From: Symmachiella dynata
GTDB taxonomy: Bacteria; Planctomycetota; Planctomycetia; Planctomycetales; Planctomycetaceae
Assembly (NCBI RefSeq): GCF_007747995.1
Contig: NZ_CP036276.1
Coordinates: 3,091,001 to 3,155,000, forward strand
Direction: 5' to 3'
Length of the DNA: 64,000 nt
Shown one piece after another: positions 19,551 to 28,442 of the stretch. The notes under the pieces were generated by a model that worked only from the letters and a program-made list of their open reading frames with translations, was not told the origin of the DNA and ran no database searches. The first letter of the stretch is position 1. Each line of letters starts with the position of its first letter. Both the position numbers and the translations under genes were made by a program.

Positions 19551-20045
19551 ATGAGTGATCTCACTGCGGTCGATGTGGCTGTCAGCCCTGAAGCCAAATT
19601 TCGCGAATATCTGATGACGCAAGGCATGCGTCTGACCACCGAACGCGAAACCATTGTCCGCGAAGTCTTTGCGTCACATGAGCATTTCGACGCGGACCAG
19701 TTGGTCTCTCGGTTGAACCAGCGGACCGATGGCAAACGGGTGAGCCGCTCCACGGTCTATCGCGCGCTGGCACAATTGAAGGACTCAGGTCTGCTCAGGG
19801 CGGTGGCACGGCCCAATGATCGTGAAGTCTACGAACACGACTACGGCTACCCGCAGCACGACCACCTGATCTGCAAAGAGTGCGGTGATTTGATCGAATT
19901 CGTCGATGATTCGCTCAACGAGATGCTATCGCGCGTCGCAGCGCAAAACGGTTTTCGCATTTCAGCACATCGTCTGGAAGTCTACGGCAAATGCGCGAAT
20001 TGCTGCCGCCCCAAACGGCGTCAACGCAAGACCGACATGATTTGA
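19551..20045 (+). CDS. Fur-family metalloregulator
   Basis: A 164-residue Fur/Zur/PerR-type repressor. The N-terminal winged helix (LMTQGMRLTTERETIVREVFASHEHFDADQLVSRL...VSRSTVYRALAQLKDSGLLRA) is followed by the dimer/metal domain with HDYGYPQHDHLICKECGDLIEF and a second Cys pair CANCC. The two Cys pairs would form the structural zinc site. Metal specificity cannot be read. GAGG lies 8 nt before the ATG. No metal-uptake gene is adjacent. Confidence 0.93.
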   Translation: MSDLTAVDVAVSPEAKFREYLMTQGMRLTTERETIVREVFASHEHFDADQLVSRLNQRTDGKRVSRSTVYRALAQLKDSGLLRAVARPNDREVYEHDYGYPQHDHLICKECGDLIEFVDDSLNEMLSRVAAQNGFRISAHRLEVYGKCANCCRPKRRQRKTDMI

Positions 20046-20102
20046 GCCACCGACATGACTTGAGCTTCAGTGGAGCGGGCGATTTCCACAGTCGTAAAAT
20101 GC

Positions 20103-21287
20103 TCACTGCAAATCGTCCAGCAGCGGCTCTTCGTCTTCCTGTGCATCTTCGTCGCCGCGTGGTTCCTCGTCTACGAGCGGCTCCGCTGCATCGAGTGATT
20201 CCTCGTTGTCCAGCGGTTCCTGGTCGAGTTGCGATTCACTCTCCTGCGGCGGTTCCCCGTGGGTGCGTTCAACGGGGATCAACCTGTACAGTCGCGAAAG
20301 CCCTAACAGGACGATCATCGCCACGAGTGCCGTAGCGGCCAGAATCCCCAGCGTGATGGCATCGCCAAAGATGTACCGCGACGGCGTCCATAGCCATTTC
20401 CAGCTGTACAGCACAATCACGGCCGAAATGCTCAGATACGGCCCGTAGGGGACATAGGTCCGCCCTGTGAGTATCCGTACGGTCAGGCCGACGACAAGTC
20501 CGCACAACGGCCCCAATGCGAACACGAACACGATCGCCTGCCACCCCATGAAGCTGCCGATCATGCCCATCAATGTCACGTCGCCAAAGCCCAACGCCTC
20601 CTGTCCCAGCAACCAAGACGCGACCGCCCGCACGATCCAGGTGATTCCAGCGCCGGCGACCAGTCCGGTCAAACTCCAAGCCAACCCATGCAAGTGCGAA
20701 TAGGTTTGAATCCACACAGGAATGTACGGCCCCGCCAACCCTGGGACCGCTAGATTCCAATCGACCCACAGCGGAATCAACTGCACATTCCCCACCGCCG
20801 TCGCCATGCCAATGCCCACAATCGCGCCCGTGGCGGTAATGGCATCGGGAATCAAGTACTGCTCCAAATCAACAACCGTCGCCGCCATCAAAAAGGTGAT
20901 CAGCGCAAACTGAAACAGCAGCCGCCAATGAATATAAAACGCCGAACCCTCTTCGGGCGTCTCTTGGCAGTGTAAAATAATGACAAAATAGACCAAGCCG
21001 GCGAACAAGGCCCCCATCGCCAACTCCACCGCCAAAGTCGCCCGCGCGCGAACCCCGTTCAGCGGCTCCGACAGGCCTGCCGAAGTCCAAATCCCTTCCG
21101 GCAACCGCATCCGCAACAGCCAAAACACCACCCCCCGCCCGACAACCACGCCAAAGGCAAACGTCACCACCAACCGTATCCACAGCGGCGTATACGTGAA
21201 GAACGTCAACAACCAGGGGTCGCGCAACGAATCGTTAGCTGCAAAAAATTCGGTCATAAGTGCTTGAAAAAAACTCAGTCCCGGCAA
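20103..21287 (-). CDS. prepilin peptidase (A24 family) with acidic tail
   Basis: A 394-residue membrane aspartic protease of the type IV prepilin peptidase family. Two catalytic Asp contexts are visible: VVDLEQYLIPDAIT and GFGDVTLMGMIGSFMGWQ (GxGDxxLM). At least seven membrane segments are present. The N-terminal methylase Cys motifs are absent, so it may cleave without methylating. The last about 45 residues are almost entirely acidic with repeated EPL/DEE units. The neighbouring DUF1559 genes encode a family that normally carries a prepilin-like signal, although these copies do not. Confidence 0.88.
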   Translation of the reverse strand: MPGLSFFQALMTEFFAANDSLRDPWLLTFFTYTPLWIRLVVTFAFGVVVGRGVVFWLLRMRLPEGIWTSAGLSEPLNGVRARATLAVELAMGALFAGLVYFVIILHCQETPEEGSAFYIHWRLLFQFALITFLMAATVVDLEQYLIPDAITATGAIVGIGMATAVGNVQLIPLWVDWNLAVPGLAGPYIPVWIQTYSHLHGLAWSLTGLVAGAGITWIVRAVASWLLGQEALGFGDVTLMGMIGSFMGWQAIVFVFALGPLCGLVVGLTVRILTGRTYVPYGPYLSISAVIVLYSWKWLWTPSRYIFGDAITLGILAATALVAMIVLLGLSRLYRLIPVERTHGEPPQESESQLDQEPLDNEESLDAAEPLVDEEPRGDEDAQEDEEPLLDDLQ

Positions 21288-21435
21288 TGGATGGCCATCA
21301 TCCTGAAAAGTCGTTCACAGTCGATCCTGCCATGGTAGATCAGCCCGCCTTCGGACGCCACCACGCGGGCCTGGTGCAGGGCAAAGGTTTTGCAATTACA
21401 TGTTGGTTTTTTAAGGCCTGCGACCAGCACGCGTA

Positions 21436-22464
21436 TTAATCGGGAACCGCAATATCCTCACCACCGGCCGGAGTTGCGAGAGCTTTTAACACTTCTCCGT
21501 CGGTCTCCTCGCTGAGCAACTTCACGCTGCCATCGGCCATCAAGAACAAGGCACCTTTTTGTGATAGCGCCCCGCCGAATCCGGTCGGGCCTCGGTTGAT
21601 GCCTTCGGCAGGATCACGCCAATTGCCCGGCTGCCCCCACGGCATAAACCCTTCGTTGACCTGCCCGACCAACAACGTCATTCCGGTTCCATCCTCAATT
21701 TGTTCCACGGTCCAGCTGCGTTTGTCATTGATCAAGTGACTGTTCGCTGAATAATGTGACAAGGCAAAACCGCGCTCATCGTGAAACGACTCGACAATCA
21801 ATTCTAAGTTGAGAAATGCCGGCATGATTCTTCGATACATCGTGGCGTTGGGCAGTTCATCCCAGGGACGTGTTTCGTCAAGCTCGAAGTCGTCCTGCGG
21901 ACCGATCGGCCGTTCCCAGGACAGCAATGCCACTTGAGTCTGCCAGCTCAGGACTGGGTTGGGATCTCCCTGCTTTGGAACTTCATTCAAATACGTGTCT
22001 GTCCAGGAGGTCTCCGTTAGTACATCTCGTGCGAACGATTCGACAAAATATCTCGACGAAGTCCGGCGTGGGTATTCCACGGTCTGCCAGGTCAGCGGCT
22101 GTTCGGTCTCCAGCATCCAACGCGATTTCGACACCAACCCGACAAATGACGTGCCAGAAACAAACAGGACAACCACCAGGACCGCTGAGGCAATACTCCA
22201 AGTCCAACGCCAATGTCGCCCCGACGTTCGCAGAGAGCCAGCACAGATCCCATGAATCGCGACCACCATGATCGCGAATAGCGCCAAGCCAAATAACAAC
22301 GACACCAAATCGACATGCATCGCGGACGTGACTCTTGCCAAATAGGTCACCCAGCCGGTCGTTAAGGTCCATACAAATTCCCTGACCGGGTGGCCACCCC
22401 AGATCATCACGGCAACCGAAACGGCGACAAAGCATACGACCATGCCAATCACGTATTTGATCAC
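21436..22464 (-). CDS. DUF1559-like membrane protein, module 2 (diverged copy)
   Basis: A 342-residue protein with three N-terminal membrane segments (about 1-25, 50-72, 85-112) and a large C-terminal domain that ends with the DUF1559 signature: NWRDPAEGINRGPTGFGG, ALFLMADGSVKLLSEE, ALATPAGGEDI. It is a paralogue of the product at 22859-23920 but has lost the HNYHDEYGTFP segment. It starts inside the stop codon of the upstream small membrane gene (ATGA, 22461-22464), so it is translationally coupled. Function unknown. Confidence 0.75.
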   Translation of the reverse strand: MIKYVIGMVVCFVAVSVAVMIWGGHPVREFVWTLTTGWVTYLARVTSAMHVDLVSLLFGLALFAIMVVAIHGICAGSLRTSGRHWRWTWSIASAVLVVVLFVSGTSFVGLVSKSRWMLETEQPLTWQTVEYPRRTSSRYFVESFARDVLTETSWTDTYLNEVPKQGDPNPVLSWQTQVALLSWERPIGPQDDFELDETRPWDELPNATMYRRIMPAFLNLELIVESFHDERGFALSHYSANSHLINDKRSWTVEQIEDGTGMTLLVGQVNEGFMPWGQPGNWRDPAEGINRGPTGFGGALSQKGALFLMADGSVKLLSEETDGEVLKALATPAGGEDIAVPD

Positions 22465-22835
22465 GGCTGGTCCCTCAGTTCATAGGTCGCGCCGCTACGT
22501 TGCCAAGCACCGGGGGTCATCAGTTCCCGGGCACCGGCGATGAGGTTGAGTACGAACAGAAACAACAATCCCCACAATACAACGACGCCCAGAGCCCGCA
22601 GAAACGACATCCGCGGCAGTTGCGCAAAATCCCGACCGATCCAATTCCAAAGTCCCTGGATGATCGCGGCACACAACAGCAGCCCAACCAAGAAAAATGA
22701 AATCTCTTGTAAGCGGATCTCTGCCGGTTCCGTGAGCCGCAATACACGGATCACCTCTTGGGAAGGAACATAGGGCATGCCGGCAAGTACCGAGCCCAGT
22801 GCCGAACACAAGTTTCCGTTGACAGGAAAAAACAT
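22461..22835 (-). CDS. small membrane protein, module 2
   Basis: A 124-residue protein with two membrane segments (ISFFLVGLLLCAAIIQGLW; ALGVVVLWGLLFLFVLNLI) and the shared C-terminal motif AGARELMTPGAWQRSGATYEL. It is clearly paralogous to the N-terminal two thirds of the product at 23917-24615 but lacks that protein's C-terminal soluble extension. It begins 23 nt after the preceding DUF1559 gene and overlaps the next by 4 nt. No known family recognised. Confidence 0.7.
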   Translation of the reverse strand: MFFPVNGNLCSALGSVLAGMPYVPSQEVIRVLRLTEPAEIRLQEISFFLVGLLLCAAIIQGLWNWIGRDFAQLPRMSFLRALGVVVLWGLLFLFVLNLIAGARELMTPGAWQRSGATYELRDQP

Positions 22836-22858
22836 GGGACAGCTTTGACCTTGTGGTA

Positions 22859-23920
22859 TTAGTAATCACTTACATCTTCGCCGCCGGACGGTGTCGCATC
22901 GGCCTGTAAAACTTCCACCGCGATGTTATCGTTCACAATTCTGACGCTTCCATCGGCATACAGGAATTGCGCTACGCCGGAAGACGGGCTGCCGAAACCG
23001 TGGGGTGATTTGTTGATCCCAAGCTTAAGATCGCGAACATTGGTCGGATCTCCCCACGGGCGGAATTTGGCTTTCACCTCACCGGCAATGATTGTGTTCG
23101 ACGTTCCGTCGGTGATCTCTTGGATTGCCAACGGACGATTAGGCCTTAGGAACAGCACATTCCCAGCATAGTGTGCCAAAGCTCGTTGTTCTGCATCGAA
23201 ATGAATTGGCTCATCGTATACGTGCTCTTTCATTTCGATGGCAGGATTCAGCAACCAGCTCAACTGCTGCTCAAAGGCCGCTGCATTACGCGGGTCATTC
23301 CAAGGGACATCGGTTGCGATTTGCCCGTAAATCTTGGCGGCTTTCTTGTCTTCCAGATAAGGCAACAGTTGGGTCGCCCAGCTATGCATCGAACGCCCCG
23401 CATCATCAAACATTCCCCCCGCCGGAAATGTACCGTACTCGTCATGGTAATTGTGGGTGGCCAATCCTATTTGCTGGAGATGATCGCGAGAGTCCCTCCT
23501 CGCATAGACTTCATCGAAGGTGTTATACAAAAATGGCGTCTTCATCGTGCACAGCCAAACCAGTTGATGGGTCACGCCGATCATGGCAATCCCCGCAGTG
23601 AACATCAGCACGATGCTCCACACCATCGCACTGGACCATGCGAATTTCCAGGTCCGCCCCCTCGACGAGGAGTCGTCGCGTGGTGCATAAAACCAACGGC
23701 AAAACCGATGCAGTCCCACGGCAAACACCCCCAATGCCACGATAGCCGTGAGCACGGAAGTCCAATCAACGGTCACTGCCGGCAACGTCTTCCAAAGAAA
23801 TACCCCCCAGCCGGCCAGTAGGTTTAGCTCAAGATCGATCGGAAACATGCATCCGATGAATGAGATACCGAAGAAAATAACTGTCACCACGACACTGTAC
23901 GTAATGCTCTTACTCCTCAT
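22859..23920 (-). CDS. DUF1559-like membrane protein, module 1
   Basis: A 353-residue protein with three N-terminal membrane segments followed by a DUF1559 domain: QIGLATHNYHDEYGTFPAGG (about 150-170), WGDPTNVRDLKLGINKSPHGFG, AQFLYADGSVRIVNDNI, ADATPSGGEDV. DUF1559 proteins usually begin with a type IV pilin-like signal; here that is replaced by a three-helix membrane region. ATGA overlap (23917-23920) with the upstream gene. It is the better-preserved copy of the duplicated pair. Confidence 0.8.
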   Translation of the reverse strand: MRSKSITYSVVVTVIFFGISFIGCMFPIDLELNLLAGWGVFLWKTLPAVTVDWTSVLTAIVALGVFAVGLHRFCRWFYAPRDDSSSRGRTWKFAWSSAMVWSIVLMFTAGIAMIGVTHQLVWLCTMKTPFLYNTFDEVYARRDSRDHLQQIGLATHNYHDEYGTFPAGGMFDDAGRSMHSWATQLLPYLEDKKAAKIYGQIATDVPWNDPRNAAAFEQQLSWLLNPAIEMKEHVYDEPIHFDAEQRALAHYAGNVLFLRPNRPLAIQEITDGTSNTIIAGEVKAKFRPWGDPTNVRDLKLGINKSPHGFGSPSSGVAQFLYADGSVRIVNDNIAVEVLQADATPSGGEDVSDY

Positions 23921-24615
23921 GGCGACACCTCCCGGCCGAGAGCAGTCTGAATCGCGTCACCTGTCATTTGCCGGACGTCACCGTTGTCCAGCAGTACGAA
24001 TTGTTCGTCATCATAGATGTCCAACTCGATGACAAGGATCTTCTTGCCGTCGCCGATCATCAGGCCCGGCTTGTAGAGGTAGCGGGCGCCGGAACGTTGT
24101 GGAAGTTGCCAAACCGACTCGTCAATTTCGCTGGTTTCTTCCTCAGTCGGATAACGTCCGTCATGCTTGGCGGCGAATCTTAGCAGTTCCACGCTCAATT
24201 TCTGGAGCGTGGCCTCGCGCTTTCCGAGTAGAGCCTGTTCAACAGCGGCCGGTTGTTCGGTCGATTCTTTGAGTCGATACGTCGCCCCCTGTTTCTCCCA
24301 CGCCCCGGGGGTCATTAATTCCCGCGCACCTGAAATCATCGTCAGCACGATCACGAACAATAATCCCCACAAACAAACCGCAGCGAGCGCCTTACTGTAG
24401 GACAATCGGGGCAGTTTGGGGAAATCTTGTGACAGCTTATTCCAGAGCTTTTGGATGCCCCAAGTCGAGAGCAGCAACACCAGCAGAAAAAATGAGATCG
24501 TCTGGATTCGCATACGGGCCACGTCATGCAGCAAGATTGCCGGCATGCCCGCATACGCACTCCTCGGCAGCAGCAAAGAGAGCCAAGTAACGGCAATGAG
24601 AACCCACGGGCGCAT
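23917..24615 (-). CDS. membrane protein with soluble tail, module 1
   Basis: A 232-residue protein: signal peptide (LIAVTWLSLLLPRSAYAG), two membrane segments (ISFFLLVLLLSTWGIQKLW; ALAAVCLWGLLFVIVLTMI), the shared SGARELMTPGAWEKQGATYRL motif, then a soluble C-terminal region (about 125-232: VELLRFAAKHDGRYPTEEE, QRSGARYLYKPGLMIGDG, YDDEQFVLLDNGDVRQM). It heads the four-gene minus-strand cluster that ends at 21436. The tail resembles the 'preset question' domain of pseudopilin-like proteins only loosely; family unknown. Confidence 0.7.
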   Translation of the reverse strand: MRPWVLIAVTWLSLLLPRSAYAGMPAILLHDVARMRIQTISFFLLVLLLSTWGIQKLWNKLSQDFPKLPRLSYSKALAAVCLWGLLFVIVLTMISGARELMTPGAWEKQGATYRLKESTEQPAAVEQALLGKREATLQKLSVELLRFAAKHDGRYPTEEETSEIDESVWQLPQRSGARYLYKPGLMIGDGKKILVIELDIYDDEQFVLLDNGDVRQMTGDAIQTALGREVSP

Positions 24616-24718
24616 GAATCCGGCTCCAGGAACAGGAGTATAAGAGGTGCAGCTCCATTATTGGCAGACCACTACGGATTAGCAACTATGTTTGTACTTC
24701 ACCGTAGCCGCGCCACCC

Positions 24719-25858
24719 TTACCAATTCGTAAACGAACCATCCGCGCGCCGTAGTCGCGGGCAACTGCCGCCGTCGATTGGTGGGTATTTGGAGAGCGCA
24801 TCCAAATCGATTTCCACGCCGAGGCCCGGTTCCGTTGGGGGGAGGAGGTGCCCGGCTTCATAGGGGACTTGGACTGGGAACAAATCGGACAAGACGTTGC
24901 CCGGCAGTCGCGGTAATTCCTGGACGCCGAAATAACTGGTTGCCAAATCCAAATGCAAACAGGCGGCCGTCGAGACGGGGCCGAGTGGGTTGTGGGGGGC
25001 GAGTTTGATGTAGTGTGTTTCGCACCAGCCGGCCACTTTGAGGGCTTCGGTGATTCCACCCACGATGCAAACGTCAATCCGCGCGTAGTCGATCAGTTCC
25101 TCTTCGATTTGTTGGCGAAACTCCCATTTCGTCGCATACTGTTCGCCAGCAGCCAACGGAACATGCACGTGCCGCGCCAGTTTGCGGAAACTGTCGAAGT
25201 TCTCCATTCGTAGCGGGTCCTCGACAAAATAGGGGCGATACGGCTCAAGCTCGCGGCATAGCCGGATTGCCTCGGGGGGATCGAGACGGGTGTGCACGTC
25301 GACAGTGATCTCGATATCGTCGCCGACCGCCTCCCGCACCGCCGCGAAATCCTCTACACAAGCACGCACTGCCGCTGAGGGCTCCAACACGCCCTTCCCC
25401 GGCGCGACCGGAAGCTCGAGGCGAATAAACTTCCAACCCTCCTCAGCCGCTTGGCGGGCGGCATCGGGGAGATCAATCGTCTCAGTCGCTTTCACGTGGG
25501 GATAACAGACAACCCGGTCACGCACACGGCCCCCCAGGAGTTGATACAGCGGCACACCCAACGCCTTGGCTTTGATATCCCACAGAGCAATATCGATGGC
25601 GCTGATGGCGGAGGCTCCGAGTCGATTGGCGGGGAAAAATCCGCTGCGGAACATCACTTGCCACAGATGTTCGGTGCGAAACGGGTCTTCACCTACCAAT
25701 AGCGGAGCTAAGGAATTGACGGCGGCCCCCATGGCTGGTTCTTGCCAAGTGATCCCTCCTTCGCCGATACCGTGGATCCCCTCGTCGGTTTCGATCACCA
25801 CAAAAAAGAAATTGCGATCTTCACCAACGGCGTATGGGGTCACAGCTGTGATTTTCAT
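24719..25858 (-). CDS. enolase-superfamily sugar-acid dehydratase
   Basis: A 379-residue member of the mandelate racemase/muconate-lactonizing enzyme group, closest by motif to galactonate dehydratase. Metal and catalytic residues appear in DVHTRLDPPEA (Asp and His), VEDPL (Glu), AAGEQ (Glu) and APHNPLGPVS (His). The capping domain starts MKITAVTPYAVGEDRNFFFVVIETDEGIHGIGEG; the ATG at 25858 is chosen because family proteins begin there, whereas an in-frame start at 25957 would add 33 atypical residues. The substrate is unproven. Confidence 0.85.
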   Translation of the reverse strand: MKITAVTPYAVGEDRNFFFVVIETDEGIHGIGEGGITWQEPAMGAAVNSLAPLLVGEDPFRTEHLWQVMFRSGFFPANRLGASAISAIDIALWDIKAKALGVPLYQLLGGRVRDRVVCYPHVKATETIDLPDAARQAAEEGWKFIRLELPVAPGKGVLEPSAAVRACVEDFAAVREAVGDDIEITVDVHTRLDPPEAIRLCRELEPYRPYFVEDPLRMENFDSFRKLARHVHVPLAAGEQYATKWEFRQQIEEELIDYARIDVCIVGGITEALKVAGWCETHYIKLAPHNPLGPVSTAACLHLDLATSYFGVQELPRLPGNVLSDLFPVQVPYEAGHLLPPTEPGLGVEIDLDALSKYPPIDGGSCPRLRRADGSFTNW

Positions 25859-26032
25859 GGATGGCCTCATTGGGGTTTGAGCGGTTTTCTTTTCCATTCT
25901 CCGCACTAATTCGGCGGTCGCAAGGGACCGGAGCACGTTGCAGTTATTGTGATTCACGAGCGGTCCATTCCTCGCACGTTAGGACAGTGTCCAGACGTGC
26001 GAATCGCCGATCTGAATAACTTTTCGGAGTAA

Positions 26033-26048
26033 TGGATCGCAATTTGCT
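26033..26048 (+). promoter_or_regulatory. candidate sigma-54 promoter for amt-glnK-glnD
   Basis: TGGATCGCAATTTGCT matches the sigma-54 consensus pattern, with GG at -24 and GC at -12 at exactly the required spacing and TTGCT complete. It lies about 208 nt upstream of amt, in the 397-bp gap between divergent genes. Nitrogen-responsive sigma-54 control of amt/glnK is common in other bacteria. No NtrC site was identified with confidence. Confidence 0.5.
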
Positions 26049-26255
26049 CACACTAATTTCCGGTTGTATCTAATGTCGCCGTTTGCGTTGCAATTGGGCC
26101 GCCGAGTTAATTGGCGGAACAGGCGACCGAAGCCATGTGATGCGGGGCTAGAGCGACCTCTCGAATCAATGACCTCGCCGACCGGGATATTCCGCAGTGT
26201 CGAAAGAGCTCAACGTCTTAATTCATTATTCTAGCGGCAGTTAAGGAGAGAAAGC

Positions 26256-28203
<1,948 letters not shown>

Positions 28204-28206
<3 letters not shown>

Positions 28207-28259
28207 ACCGAATACGGTTCACTTGTCGGCTGTCCGGTTCTTTGACAGACCGACAGCCG
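28204..28259. promoter_or_regulatory. two tandem hairpins at the glnK-glnD junction
   Basis: TGAACCG-AATA-CGGTTCA (28204-28221) begins on the glnK stop codon. A larger hairpin follows at 28227-28259 (arms CGGCTGTCCGGT and ACCGACAGCCG, one bulged C). No U-run follows. They could act as a weak terminator, attenuator or 3'-end stabiliser that lowers glnD expression relative to glnK. Confidence 0.5.
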
Positions 28260-28442
28260 CGTCGCTGCGGAACGAGGCTAAAGTTGTCACCCGTCACCGC
28301 GGTGACGTAGCTATTTTTTTAATGTCACCTTGCCGTTTGCACCTCCGCATCCAAAATTGCGGGAGTTGCACCCGCCGAGTTGGAATCGATGCCAGATTTC
28401 CCGCTCGGCGACAGAAACTGATGGGGCGGAATCCGAAGAATT

